Below are positions 49,453-63,113 of a stretch of 64,000 nucleotides of DNA, piece after piece. Each line of letters opens with the position of its first letter. The first letter of the stretch is position 1. The notes under the pieces were generated by a model, which saw nothing but the letters and a program-made list of their open reading frames with translations, had not been told where the DNA came from and searched no databases. Position numbers and translations under genes: made by a program. Origin of the DNA: Circinella umbellata (lineage: Eukaryota > Mucoromycota > Mucoromycetes > Mucorales > Lichtheimiaceae); assembly GCA_025093555.1 (NCBI GenBank), contig JAIWNF010000009.1, positions 399,501-463,500 of the forward strand, in the 5' to 3' direction.

Positions 49453-51410
49453 ATGTTAAAAGAAGAGATAATAATCGACAAAATGAAGACTGAAGATTCA
49501 GTCGAATTATCACACGCTGATTTACCAGCGTCCTTAGATGAAATTGACCCAAAAATAGAAGCGAGAATTCGAAGAAAATACGATTTGCGTATTATGCCTA
49601 TTGTTACATTAATATATCTCATGGCTTTTATAGACAGGTAGTGTATATTATTATGATAATCACATCAACAATAACATCATGTACTCATAATATTTATATC
49701 TCTGTCGGTATACACACCTCCTCAATAGATCAAATATGGGTAATGCCAGAGTACTTGGTATGGAAGATGAACTTGACTTATCAGGTTATCGATTCAATCT
49801 TGCGTTGACTGCTTTCTTTATTACATATGTTCTTTTTGAAGTGTAAGTCAATTATTACAAGTAAAAAAAAATTGCAAGCAGCGACGTGGTAGTAGTATTA
49901 CGAATTTTAATATATATAATGGTAATTTCTATTCTACATAAATAGACCAACGAATATTCTTTGTAAAAAGTTTGGTCCTAGAGTGAGTATGAAGTTCAAC
50001 AATGGATGTTGTTTTCTATATATAAAATCATTCTATTTAATTTATTCTAAACATTTTTTGGATGACTTTTTATTACAGATTTGGCTTTCTCTGATTACAT
50101 TCATGTTTGGCCTATTGACTATGTGTATTGCTTTCTGTACCAGCTTTGGTGGTCTTGCAGCCGCTCGAGCAATTCTGGGTGTAGCTGAAGCTGGTATTAT
50201 GCCTGGAATTTCTTACATGCTTTCAACATTCTATCGTCGATATGAACTTGTTACTCGTGTTGGATTATACGCTTCATTTGCAAGTTTAGCAGGCGGCTTT
50301 GGTGGTATGTATCATTGAAAAGACTACTGCTTTTTTTTAAAAAAAAAATGTTGACTAACTTTGTGAACGACGAATTATTGCTTTAGGTTTACTTGCTACT
50401 GGCCTACACATGATTCCTCCCTGGGGCATGATGCATACTTGGCGTAATATCTTCTTCTTTGAAGGTATTCTTACTATGATTACTGGTGGTGTCTGTTATG
50501 CCTTTTTACCAAAGTCTCCGGAAACTGCAAAATTCTTGACTCCTGAAGAACGTCGCATTGCTTCCTTGCGTATTCAGATGGAAGTTCTTACTCATAATCA
50601 AACTAAACTTCGTAAACAGCACTTTAAACTTGCTACTAATAATTTACACACAATTTTAATGTCTATTGGCTTATTTTGCTCCCTTTTGTGTATGAATTCA
50701 ATTGCTCTTTTTATGGTTAGTAATTTTTAATCAGTTTTCTTATTAGCCTTTTTTTCTGTACATATTATCAATGTTTATACCTTCGATATAACTAACTTTT
50801 TTATTTTATTTTCCAGCCTTCAATTTTGTCAACTATGGGTTATGACTCTATTGAATCCCAATTGATGACAGTACCACCGTATGCCGTCGGAACTGTTGTT
50901 TGTATAGTTCTCTGTATCCTTTCAGATCATTTCAGAACTCGCGGTATTATTATTGGTGGTGTTGTTGCCGTATTGATTACTGTTGCTTTTGCAATTCTTC
51001 TTGCTGTTCCGATGGAAGCCACCGGCATTCGCTATATGGCTATCTTCTTTGCTACTGCTGGTGCCTTTACTGGCTCGCCTATGCAAATCGGTTGGCTGGT
51101 AGAAAACGCCGCAGGACCAATGGTTCGTGCTATTGCCAGTGCAACTGGCGTTAGTATCGGTTCTCTTGGAGGACTTCTAGCAACTTGGACTTATTTGAAG
51201 ACTGAAGCACCAGAATATACTGTTGGCCATGCTATCAATTTGGCTGCTGGTATCATTATCTTGTGTATCGCTGTCATTGCTACCGTTAACCTTCGCTGGA
51301 AGAATCGTCAACGTGCTTTGGGCAAGAAAGATTACATTTTGCAGGATCTTTCCCAAGAAGAAATTAATGAATTGGGACACTCTCATCCTAACTTCCGCTT
51401 TACCCCATAA
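49453..51410 (+). CDS. MFS anion:cation symporter (Dal5/allantoate permease type)
   Basis: Six exons (49453-49637, 49729-49842, 49946-49982, 50079-50304, 50387-50715, 50817-51410) give 494 residues with about 12 hydrophobic segments in two halves. The N-terminus has DLRIMPIVTLIYLMAFIDRS and NMGNARVLGMEDEL, the typical first loop of the ACS family; LGVAEAGIMPGISYMLSTFY and YEL.TRVGLYASFASLAGGF follow, then GILTMITGGVCYAFLPKSPE. The second half has YDSIESQLMTVPPYAVGT and AGAFTGSPMQIGWLVENAAG. Known relatives import allantoate, nicotinate, pantothenate or related organic anions across the plasma membrane; the substrate here cannot be told from sequence. One exon is only 37 bases. No neighbouring catabolic gene hints at the substrate. 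Confidence 0.92.
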
Positions 51411-54400
51411 TTTTTTATGGATATACATATGTAGGCACATAGGTATAAACTCTGTATTTTTTCCATTTCATCCAACTCATTTCTCACAAAAAGCATCTAC
51501 ACCCTTCTTTATGCTCGAAGAACAACATATAAATATGTAACTTCCTTTTTTCACTCCACAAGTTTTATTTTCTATTTCCTTCTTGATGTAACAAGAAATA
51601 CCTGTAAATTATTCGTGTATTATTATTATTATTGTTTTCTGTTTTTTTTTTTAATTTGTAATATATATAATCGCTTTATTTTTTTCTTACTAATATACTA
51701 TGTTGGTTAGCATATATAATGCTAAATTTTGGGGTTTTGAAAAAAAGGAGTTTGGATTGAACTACGTAAATGACAACGCTGTGCAAGAGTTCTGATGTTA
51801 CTGTAAGATTTATTTCACGACTATTTCTAGTATATGATCAATCTTTTTTCTCTCTACTCACTTCCATCATCTATTTAAAAAATAAACCCAAAAAATAACT
51901 CCTATTATAAGCGTTTCCCACATTACGTATTCTACGTACGCTTTCTATATTTACGTAATCACTTTTGGCACGGATTTTTAGGCTACGGTTACTCTCATAT
52001 TATTACCAAGATACGTAAGAGCAAAAACAAATATATAAATATATACTTATTCTATAATGAAAAACAAAACTATTATTTTACAGGATTGTTTTTTTTTTCA
52101 TTTTGATGTTTCATTTCATTTTCATTAAGGTATTGTTGGTAGGAATTGAAAAACATATACAATAGCGAATGTAACTCTTTAAAGTGGGGTATGATTATGC
52201 ATAAAGCAGTTGCGAAATTGAATTTTTAATTGCCTTGCGTCTGTATAATCCCCAAAAAAAAAAACACGGGACCTGAGTTTTTTTGGTATTTCTAATTTTT
52301 CTTGTAGACAAAGCTTAACATTAGTTATGATATTATGTTTATCAATCTTATCGTAATACCGTAAGTGTGCTCTTTTTTGTACTCGTTAAGGGAAACAGTG
52401 ACTAAATCCCTATTTTAAATTTATAATACGTAGTAGTTGAGCCCATACAAACAACGGATTGACAAAATTTGCAATAACAAATATTCCATAAAGGGAATGA
52501 TAAAAAAGGAAACCTGTTCAAATGAGTAAAGAAGTACCCAAATCGTCCCTATGCCGATCCAAATATTTTAAACTTCTTGTTTTACAAAGCAACTCCGAAA
52601 AAGCACAGACCTCCTTAAGGATCATCCACATTTTTTTTTTGAGAAGGGAACTAACAAAAAAAAAAGATACGTATTCCAAAGAAAAAGTAACGTCTTTGAA
52701 ATGTGACCCTTCAATACGTACGCAAAAAAAAAATCGATATTTTATGTTAATATACTGCTGATAACTAAGGAACATACATACAACAAAAGAAAAAATAATA
52801 AAATTGCTTTTATGAAAGCTTATTAGTATTACCTAGGAAACATATTATATGTAAAATAACTTTCCATTAAGTAGATACTTTACTAAATGTGAATGTTTGT
52901 AATGATTTTCTTTTAATTATAAGCTGGAAGATACAGAACGTAATGTAAGCTTACATCAAAAAGACGAACATCATATTAAAAAGCTAACAATTTATTTATA
53001 AAATGTAACCAATTGTCTAAGAAAGTATTACGTATATTTTGATTTCCGGCCTACAATCATGAGCTGAAATACCTTTCCAAGTTGCTTATGATGAGTGAAT
53101 TACGTTTTCTGATAATTTATACCTATCAATGCATGTTCTTTTATGTTCCCTAACTTTTTTCGTGATTTTATATGTGGAGGGATTAAGAGAGGCAATAACT
53201 TTTAAATGTATACTCTAGTATGCACAGACATACAAAGCTCTTCTCTTTGTTGCAACCCACTAACACAATACATAAACAAATAAAAGAAAAAGGAGGTTTT
53301 TTGCATTTTATTTTGATCTTAACAAAATACTGGCGAAACATTATAAAATTTATATCGAGAATTTCATAAAAAGGATTCGTCCAGGGAAAAAATTGGCTCT
53401 AGTATAAACAGTTCAAAATAAAAGGGTATTAGTTTATTTTCTTTCCTTTTCTTTTAGTATGTAAACGTATACAGCTACCTTTTTTTTTAAAAAAAAACCT
53501 GAAGGAAAGATTCTCCACCGTCGCGGGCAAAGGTTGAGCTTTTACTGCTTTACTGCCCTTTCTGAATGACATTAACTTGATAATGGCAATTCCTAAAGTA
53601 AATGGAGGGTACGGTATATTGTACAATACGTTGTTTGAAAGAACAAAGCGGGGTGAGGCCGCTGTTTCACATTGAAGTCAAAGAAGGAATTGTGGAATGT
53701 GATGAGATGATTTTTATTTGACGGCGAACAACCTCCTATAAAAAAAATAGATCAAATGGTGATTATTTAATTTAATGACAACAGCGCTAGAAAAATAATT
53801 TGATTGCACAAAAGAAAAACAAGTTATATTTTTCAAAATAGATCACAATTTTATAAATTGAACAACCTGAACAAATTCAAACTATCAATCTTTAAATAAA
53901 CAATATCAATCCAATTTTTAGCTATTCTTCTCTAGAAATGATAATGAATTTGAGTCAACAAAACTTGAATATAGTATTATATATAACTTTGGTGTAAATG
54001 TAATAACTATTTGAATGGGATGTTCTTTACGTTTGTTTTAAATTGTTATATAATTTGGCTGATGATGCAGCTTCCTAATTTAGGCACTGACATGACTACG
54101 TACCCCTTCGTACATCGAAAAGGCAGCGATCGATAATACCTGGAACATTAGCTAGAGACTGCACCATATCACCATCCCATTTAGCAGCGTTACTTCTACA
54201 AAGTGCTAGTAGACAGGCAATACCACTCTCTGATTTATTTTCTTCTACTGCTTTTACAACAAAAGTCGATTCGGTCATTGGATGCTTTTGTGGCAAGCAC
54301 CGCTTTTCTCTTCAGGTTTTGGGCACTATCATAAAGGAAAAAGAAATGAACAATAGAAATGCATTTTATCCATCACTGATTTTGAAAATAGGAGCATTAA

Positions 54401-54497
54401 GGGTTCTAGCGCTTATTTTATTATACAACTATACAGAAAATAATTCAGTATATAAAAATGAATCGTCTCATTTGACTAGAGAATAATAATATTATTA
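51411..54497. other. 3.1-kb gap, no conserved gene
   Basis: Convergent spacer between the permease and KAT14, much longer than other gaps. It holds AT-rich DNA with poly(A)/poly(T), and two unrecognised open pieces on the minus strand: 53490-53577 (MSFRKGSKAVKAQPLPATVE) and 54096-54296. These may be remnants of a dead element or gene. No inverted-repeat ends were found. Confidence 0.45.
54096..54296 (-). pseudogene. unrecognised 66-codon open frame
   Basis: Reads MPQKHPMTESTFVVKAVEEN and then ACLLALCRSNAAKWDGDMVQ and SLANVPGIIDRCLFDVRR before the stop. Its composition is more protein-like than the surroundings, but it has no introns, no partner exon and no motif I can name. A decayed transposon-derived fragment is possible. 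Confidence 0.25.
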
Positions 54498-57400
54498 TTA
54501 TCGACGAAGTCTTAAAAAGAAAGCATTTTTACTATATACACTATCAGGTGGAAGATATTTATCATAGAAATCCACGATAAATTCTTCCGGTTTAAAGCCA
54601 AACTTTTGATATAAAATCATCGCATTATTGTTAGCGGATACGTGAAGAGTAATATCTTTACTAATAGCTGTCTATATATATCGAAAATGAAATAAACCAA
54701 TTAATGATTAATTCAGGTCCCAATAAGTATAATAGTTAATTTCATCCTCATCACTTTTTTTTCTCCTTACCTGAAATAAATGATATAGCATAAACCTGTG
54801 TAGATATTAACCATTTTTTTTTTGAATTAATAACCAATAATTACAATATAAAATTTTCCCAATAATTCTATAAAACACTTACTGTCCAATACCAGCACCA
54901 TTCCAGCCAGGTGATACTGCAAAATATGTAATATAAGCTTCTGGTGTCATGAATGCACATCCAATCACTACTTGTTTATACAAAGCAACAATACTAAATT
55001 CTGGAAACAGTAACGATTCAGAAACATCAACACCTTCCCAAAAACTACGTCTTAACATGGCGTTCACTTGATTTAAATGCTGTGGTTGAAAGTATACATA
55101 ATCAATACTTGCTGTATATTCACATTTTGGAGGAGGACGCAAAGGCTTTCCTGCACATGCTTGTATTTCATGTAAAATCTGCATCATTGGAGGCCTACTT
55201 TGATAATCCCTTCGAATAAATGGTCGTAGCTTGCGACCATTCCAAGAAGATAACCATGGTTGGTCTCTTGTCACAGCACTTTCTTGACGAAGGGCTCCAT
55301 AAACTCGGCGAGCAAAAGAGCAATTGTATGGGGTATGTGTAATCTTTTCAAACTCTTTCGATAACGTGTCTTCGCTTTCTTTCTTCTTGTCTGCTGATGA
55401 TATTGAAGTTGTGGTGGAAGTCTTGGACGGTCTATTTTTTGATAACGGAACAAGTTCAGATCGAGATCGCAATTGCCGTGTAACATATGCATCCAAATCA
55501 AATACTTTGAGACCCAAATTTCGTTTTAACTGATATGTTTTAATTTCCAATCATCGTCATTAAAAATTTGATATATTACATCCTCATCCTAATCCGTTAT
55601 GGTCTTTTTTTTTTATCTATTCAAGCACAAACTTACCCTGCGTATTGCTAGTTTCCTTTGATAACGTATTGCTGTAGATGGTAATTGTTTGGAAGAGTTT
55701 TCAAACTTTTGAAGTAATTGCCATTCTTCTTGTTGAGTTAATACTGTATTCTGAGTAAGCTTTGGTGTAGGTACCTCTTTGGGTTTCTCTTGAGGCTTTT
55801 CCTATTAAAATAATAAACCCACTCTCCATACATTAATAATCAAAAAAAAATGATGATGTTAAACTACTACTAGCTGTTTTACCTTTTCTTGTGGCGGTGG
55901 CGGTGGTGGTGGTAGTGATGGTGATGGTGGTGACTGTTTAGTTTCTGTAGCTGTTGTAATATTTTGATTATCTTTTTCTTGTTTTTCCAGTACAGTTTCA
56001 TTTAAGGGTTCGTGTAGAGATGAAACGTGGGGTGGGATTTCTTTTGCAATATTATTTTCATTTTCCTTTCGTTCTAGTTCTGGCCCTTGTTCTGACACTC
56101 GTTCCGAAGCAGGAGTTGGGGCTGGAGTTGGGGCTGGCTCTGGTTCTGGCTCTAAAGCTGATTTTAATTCTGGTTCTGGTTCTGCTTTACGTACAGGTTC
56201 ACTGACAGGTTCCTGTACAGCTTGTGGTAGAGGTTTCGGTGAAGCTTTTGGTGAGGGCTCCGATGAAGGATGTCGTTTAGTTTCTTCTAAGGGTTCCTTC
56301 TTCAAAACCTTTTATTGAAAAGTTAACTTTTTAATAATAACCATTACAAATGCATAGCTCTCATTTTCTATATACATACCGTATGATAATCATCATCAAC
56401 ATCATTTCTAACACTATCAAATATTTCTTCGTCTGATGAAAGTTCTGATAACGAGCTCATATTAAACATATCATCATCCTATCACGATTATACACATTTA
56501 TAAATAAACAAGAATATATTCCACTACTCTATCGCTCATAGTTTTTTAATATATATATATATATATCTACCTCTTTTGATGAAACTTGGGCATCAGTTAT
56601 TGATTTTTTCTCTTTTCGTTGCTCTTTTTTAACTTGTTTTGGTTTTGATTCTTTTGGTTTTTCTTCTGTATGTTCAGATTTTATCTTTTTTGGTTTGTTA
56701 GTTTGTTTCAAAGTAGGTTCAGATTCAGAACGAGCTCGTTTTTGAGAAGGTTTTCCTGGAGCTTTCACTTTGGTGGTTCGTGGTTTGTCTAGTATAAAAT
56801 TTCAAAATAACTTTGTTAGACACAGTAAAAAGAATAAAAAAAAAATTACAAAAAATATTCCATAAGCTTCAACAACAGAATATCCATCATACAAATCATT
56901 TCTCTTTACCTTTACTAGGAGGAATTTGTTCATGTAATGACCACCATGCTAGTTTATTTTTTATTATGATTATTAATCATCCAGACGTGACAACCAGTAG
57001 ATAATTATAATGAGTTTAGAAGCATAAAATACGTATATACATACCACTTTGATGAAAAATTTCGTAGCCGGATTTGAAAACAGTTCCATGTGTTGATAAT
57101 ACACTGGCAATTGTGTTATTCCATGTTACGGATCCTAATAAACAATTAAAAAAAAAAGTTAAAGGGCATGATCCTGTCAAAAAAAAAGAAACATAATACA
57201 TACTCTTTTTACCAGGAACAAGATAATCCCAATATTCATCAATAAATGTACAAATATCATCTTTCCATCGAAAATATTTCTGACCCTTTTTATCATCTGG
57301 TTTATCCTTGTCACGTTGATCCATACGAATCATTAAATTGTATATCACCAAATGAACAACGGCTACCCAACTCATATTATTACGATGATATTCCTCACCA

Positions 57401-57914
57401 TTTTGTGTACATACACTACATCGAAATGTAAGAAAGTTATCACCAAATAAGAGCGGCTTTGGTAAACATTTTATGCATCCTATATATAGCAAACCACCAC
57501 AAATACAAAATTCAGTTTAGTCGGTATATATATATATATATTGAAAAGTAAACTCTCTTTTCTTTTTCCTTAGTTACCAGCATGAAAAAGTTGTTGACAT
57601 GAATCGCAGTGTGTCATTGGTTTATCCCTAAATAAGATACATATATATATATATAGTAGCGTTAGGGATTCTACTCCATTTGAATTTACCTCGGAGTGTT
57701 AGATCGATTAGTTGGAAAAATAACAATAATAATAATTTACTCTGTCAATGGACCACCACAATAACAATATATGTTTTCCTTGTTACGAGAATGTTCATTA
57801 TCAATCCATGTTAGATCGTTAAACTATAAAATAAATAAATCGTGAGTTGATCTTTATAAAAAAAAATAATGGGAATAATGGTGTAAGACGCCTTACATTG
57901 TAAGGAAACTTCAT
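54498..57914 (-). CDS. KAT14: KAT14/CSRP2BP-type acetyltransferase (ATAC-like)
   Basis: Thirteen minus-strand exons (57914-57897, 57823-57741, 57627-57578, 57479-57204, 57134-57045, 56948-56910, 56788-56571, 56478-56380, 56308-55883, 55801-55637, 55529-54883, 54795-54771, 54671-54498) close to 769 residues. The N-terminus holds a PHD-like zinc finger: CYCGGPLT, MTHCDSCQQLFHAGCIKCLP, FRCSVC. A winged-helix-like block follows (RWKDDICTFIDEYWDYL, TWNNTIASVLSTHGTVFKSG). The middle is a charged linker with Lys-rich, acidic and Pro/Glu-repeat parts. The C-terminal GNAT domain matches human KAT14 closely: DYVYFQPQHLNQVNAMLRRS, FPEFSIVALYKQVVIG, PGWNGAGIGQFMLYHLFQ, DITLHVSANNNAMILYQKFG, DFYDKYLPPDSV, FFLRLRR. 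In animals KAT14 is a core ATAC complex subunit; an ATAC-like complex here would be notable. Confidence 0.93.
55883..56308 (-). repeat. Pro/Glu-rich coding low-complexity exon of KAT14
   Basis: This whole exon encodes alternating EP, PAP and PTP steps (EPEPEPAPTPAPTPAS) and ends in a run of eight or more Pro. It is a disordered linker between the winged-helix part and the GNAT domain and is likely to vary in length between strains. Confidence 0.8.
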
Positions 57915-58731
57915 ATTTCGTTTCCAATTTGGGGAAACAAGAAAAAACCAATAAGGTAAATTTGTATGCAGCACTTAATTAAATTTTTTTTCCCTTCGTT
58001 TGACAAAAAAATTTGTAAGAAATTCTATACAATAACTTTCATATGTTATCTAGAATTATATAAATTTATTGACTACATTCTATCTTATTATTTTTATAAT
58101 GGAGATTTTTATTGTATAATAAAAGAATATGTATTTGTACGTAGAATTAAAAAGTTGATTATAGATGAGGACATATTAGAATACGTAGCTAACAATGGAA
58201 ACATTTATAATATATTCACATGTTTTATTCTAAATTAACTGTCGTGAGTAATATTAAAAATATATATAAAAGTTACAGATCATGGGCAAATGAAACGAAT
58301 ACAATGAGCAAAATGATATGTAACTCTTGGGTGCAGCATCATTTGTGAATTTATAAATATATGAATGGATACGTAGGTAGCACTAACTTTTCCTGTTTAA
58401 AACGTAAGTAACATTTAAACAGGTAGCTTCAAATAACTGCCATTAAAAAGTTCGTAAAAAGCATATACACGCTTTCTGCAGCAGTTTAAATGGTCTATCT
58501 CTCTACTTGTATTATTTCGTTTCATAACAACGACAACAACAATAATAATCATACATCACTTTCTTTTTATATTATAATTCCTCCCATTTTACGTAACTTC
58601 TCTCTATAGTTTATCAACCTATTTTATTTTTTCATTTTTCTCTATGATAATGACAATTTTCCTTTATGTCTCATAAACATTAGTATTTATACATTATATA
58701 TAAACTTTTTTAATTATTATATATATCTATT
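57915..58731. other. intergenic between KAT14 promoter and D2HGDH 3' end
   Basis: Both neighbours read leftward, so this holds the KAT14 promoter and the D2HGDH 3' flank. It is AT-rich. An open frame on the plus strand at 57966-58238 encodes mostly Ile, Tyr, Phe and Lys, as expected from AT-rich random DNA, and I do not call it. Confidence 0.5.
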
Positions 58732-61378
58732 TTATAAAACACCAGGTACAACCTTATAAGGATTCATGATACCATTTGGATCAATAGAGTTCTTAATGCT
58801 CTGCATTAAACGAATTTGAACATCCGTCTTACAACGGGTCATATAATTAACCTTTGCAACACCAATACCATGTTCGGCAGTAATTGATCCATTATGTTTA
58901 ACTATGAAAAAAAACCCACCATGAGCATTGGTTTGTTAATATGTAATAATTTATTCTTCCCGCAGCAAAATTTACAGATGCTTTCCCCCCCCCTTTTTTT
59001 TTTCTTTCTGACAAGACTTACTGGTCCAATCGTAAACAAATTTATCCATATCTTTTTGAACACTATAATCATGATCAGGAATATTTGCCATAATATGTAA
59101 ATTCTATTATATTGTATAAAATGTGAAAATAATTAGTTTTTTTTTTTTCGGGTTGGTCAAAATTCTTTTTATTTCTACGACTCTAATATTAAAGATAAAA
59201 CTTACACCATCACCAACGTGACCGAAACCAATTACATTCTTATATACGTTATCATCACCAAGAAGACCACGTTCACTATAATGTTGTTTGAGATCTTCAA
59301 CTAGTTTGTATAATAATTGGACATCCATTGCAACATCATATGTCATGGCAGTACCAGATTGAACGATAGCTTCAGGGATACGTTCACGCCATTGCCATAA
59401 AGCAGTTGTCTATGTTTATAAGATAATAACAATTTATTAAAAGAGAGAGAGAGGGGGTGTCACAGAGGACATCATTCATAAGAAAAAAAAAGACTATCGA
59501 CTATTTTACTCATTGTAGTAGGGTTTTTATTTTCAATTACCTGCTTTTCATCTTGTGCCATTACACCATCTTGAGCAACATTAGTTTCCATAAGTCTTGT
59601 AAGATAGGTATCAATTTTCTGCAAAAAAAAAAAATCAAATGTTTTTTTTCATCGAGTTAATTAAAGATATTTGAAATGAAATAAATTATGTCCCATGGGT
59701 CAAAGTGAATATATAAAAATTTACCTCTTGGTCATGTTCTTGACGACTTCCTTGTGTTTCCAAAAGTGCATAAAATTTGGTATTTGCTTCAATTGGGAAA
59801 TCCTTATCAGTCAACATAACTCTCTTGACAAGTTCCATTGATTCACGATCCCAGAATTCAAATCCTAAAAGAACAAAAAAAAAATTACATACGTATGAAT
59901 ATATATATATTTCCACTTTTCTTCAATCGAACAAAAAAAAGCTCATTTTTATTATATAACATACCAGATAAAATTTCGCATAAATCTTCTTTTGCCATAA
60001 CAAAAGCCTTTTGAACATCATCAAACGATTCTAATGCCAACATGGCAATATTGACAGACTGATTATAATATATAAATTTATTAGTGAAAAAAAAGAAATA
60101 TTTCTTATACTAGAATATCTCCATCCATCTTTTTCCTTAATATAATTTTTTACTTACCGTTGGTTTTCTAGGAGTCATAATGGATACACCAGTGATTAAA
60201 CCCAATGTACCTTCTGCACCAATGAATAATTGTTTCAAATCATAACCAGTATTATCCTTACGTAATGTAGATAAATTATCCATCACAGTACCATCGGGTA
60301 AGACCTATACATATTATTGTAGAATAAATAAAACACCTTGATAAGATTTCAAGATAAAAAAAAAATGTATCTCCGCTTATTTCCCCACATATACACACAC
60401 ACACACATTTGGCAACTTCAAGTAAGTTATATCGTGTGAAAAAAAACCCTTTTCCCCAGACAAGATTTCTTGTACTCCCCCCCACACACATTCCATCCAA
60501 CACATCATAAAAATAAAAAATAAAAATTAAAAAAACAACATACCACTTCCAATCCAAGAACACTACCGTGAAGACTACCAAATTTCATTAATCGTAAACC
60601 ACCTGCATTGGTACTGACATTACCACCCAATTGACAAGAGCCTTTAGCACCTAAATCTAATGGAACGGTATAACCCAAAGGTGCAACATAATTATCCAAA
60701 CTTTCCAATACAACACCAGCATCCACAACGGCAATACCCGAAATATCATTGAAAGAACGAATTTTATTCATCTTGGACGTATTCACAATGATTTCATCAA
60801 ATAAAGGGTTTTGACCTCCACTCACACCAGTATTACCACCTTGAGGTACAACCGCTAATTTTTGTTCATTACAATACTTAAGAATTTTTGATACTTGACT
60901 GGTTTCTGTTGGAAATAGACAAAGCCTGTATATATATATATATGAGTCGTAGCTCTTTCTTTTTCTATCTCGAGACGCAAAGATAAACTCAAGTTTTGGT
61001 TTTGTTACTTACTTTGAAGCACCACGGTGTAAGTTAAAAAAGTCAGTATTGTAAGGTGTCATTGCTGAATTCTCGGGATTCGATGCTTCATCGTGAACGA
61101 CATTCTTACTCGTTAAAACAGTTCGAAAATAATCAACATCACTTTGTTCCAACTTGCCAAAACAAAAAAAAAAGGTTAGTTACTTTGGTTTTACAAAGTT
61201 ACTTTTGAAAAAAAAAAAAAAAAAAATGGGACCCGTCTATATGTACCTGTTTAAATTTATCACTACGTTTGATATTAGTGATTTTTTCATTCGTTAAAGG
61301 AGTTAAAGATTTTTGAGATCCTTGGATAGAACGAGAAGTATGAAGTAGTCTAAATGATTGACGACAGTTACGGAACAT
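58732..61378 (-). CDS. D2HGDH: D-2-hydroxyglutarate dehydrogenase, mitochondrial
   Basis: Ten minus-strand exons (61378-61247, 61152-61013, 60925-60544, 60304-60158, 60058-59965, 59864-59725, 59618-59541, 59409-59206, 59103-59022, 58901-58732) give 522 residues. The first 20 ([20 protein letters not shown]) form a basic, Ser-rich presequence. The FAD-binding PCMH half has [33 protein letters not shown] and [19 protein letters not shown] with [10 protein letters not shown]. The FAD-oxidase C half has [11 protein letters not shown] and [19 protein letters not shown], carrying the His and Glu residues that bind metal and substrate in the family. Known enzymes oxidise D-2-hydroxyglutarate to 2-oxoglutarate. 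Yeast Dld2/Dld3 use D-lactate or D-2HG with pyruvate, so substrate preference is uncertain. Length and motifs are normal. Confidence 0.92.
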
Positions 61379-63113
61379 ATTAAAATAAACAAATAGGAAA
61401 GAAAGATTGAAAAGGGGTGGGGGGGATCGAAAGCTTTTTGATTTAATGCGTTGAAATGCGATTAAACTTTTGCATCACTTTGAAATATTAGTTATGATTC
61501 GCTAGTCGGTGACCGAAATATCTTTTTTTGTAATTTCATCCGAATCATCGGTTGTCGTAGGAAACTTTTTTTGTAATTATAATAACTGTAGTTAAGAACT
61601 CGGGTTTATTCATCTAGTAACTATTAAAACGACACATATTTTTTTAAAAGATAAAATGACAATAAAATACAATATGTATTATGATTTTATTATAGAGTAA
61701 ATTTATAACAGTAATATTATCATTTGAGTATATCATCATCAATCATAGTTTATTATTTTTATGTGATTAAACATTTGGAGGATTTAAAACTTTATTATAA
61801 AAATATATCCTTTTAGTGTGACCCTTTTTACTTATTATTGGTTATAGTATTTTGAAAAAGTAATAATAATAATAATCACGTAGTATGATGAAATTCTCTG
61901 GTGATTTATTAAATAGTAAATAACACTCAAGACAGTTAATAAGGTACGTATACATAGAATGGAAATATGGGAAACTTTATTTAATCTGTACGTACGTAAA
62001 AGATATTTACCTTGGGGGTAAATCATTTCTTTAATATTATAAGAATTTGATCTAATTCAAAGGTTCCCAAAACCTTTAATATGTCAGGTGAGAGGAATTT
62101 ATATATATACACATATCAATTATATAAAAAGACCATAGTTTTGGGTCTTTTATCATTCACTTATGCATGTAATAAGAATAGAAACGATAATATGATATAT
62201 CATGTCTAATTGAACTCAATGAAATCAAGAGAATAACTTTATATAAAAAAAAAAAAACTTTTTTTAAGAGGATATATTCAAAAGAAGGAACTACGCTTGT
62301 ACGACTCTCGATATACCAGACCAAAAGATAATAGAAAGGTCCGTCTAATAAGTATTAGTTATCACTGAACCTTATCATCCCTTTTTTAAACATTTTATCC
62401 TTGTTAACAGCAACGGATGCATATTATATTTTCCCATATCAACCGCAGTATACGTACATTATGCATACCTGTACCTACTTTTATCCATTTATAACTGGTT
62501 CACATTTTTATATATCGATCATATTATTTTTTCCCCAATTCTTAAAAATCATTGTCCTTAATATGTGCCATTAAAAAAAAATACAAAATTTGGAACCAAT
62601 CGAAGTAAGCAGTAGCAGTAAGGTTTTTCAAACTACCGCATTGATTTGTATACCAATAAGGCTTACTCCGCCCTACTTATTTTTTATTGACATGTACCCC
62701 ATGGAAAAAGGGTTCTTTTTTTTAAAAAAAAAAACCATTCAAAAGTTTGATTTTGGTTTCTTTCATGACATTTTTTAATTTAGTTTCTTTTGAAAAGCAT
62801 ATGACCCTATTTGATGTTTTTTCTTTTTCTTTTTAATTTAATAAAGAGTCATCACCCTATTATATATTTTAAAGAAATAACATGGGTGTGTGTGTATGTG
62901 TGTGTGTTTTCCCATTCATCCATTAACCGTGAGTAACGGATTTTTTTGCATCTATAAAATAAATAAGGAGCAGATCGTTTATTTGGAGCAAAAAAAAAAG
63001 CTTTTTGATCTCCGTTTTTTTTTATAAAAAAAAAATACTTTCACCCCCTTTTTTCTAAGTCTCTTTTTTTTTTTTTTTTTTACTTTTTACTTTTCATAAC
63101 GTCGTTGACTTTG
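61379..63113. promoter_or_regulatory. divergent promoter region, D2HGDH and MFS
   Basis: A 1.7-kb AT-rich gap between two diverging genes. No conserved gene is seen. A GT microsatellite lies at 62885-62907, and a poly(T)/poly(A) run-rich stretch (62950-63085) immediately precedes the MFS start. Short open frames here are compositionally random. Confidence 0.5.
62885..62907. repeat. (GT)n microsatellite
   Basis: About eleven GT units with one AT interruption, some 210 bp before the ATG of the right-edge transporter. Confidence 0.85.

Noticed and set aside
57966..58238. 90-codon plus-strand frame upstream of KAT14
   Set aside because: Composition is almost all Ile, Tyr, Phe, Lys and Asn, as random AT-rich DNA gives; no motif or intron.
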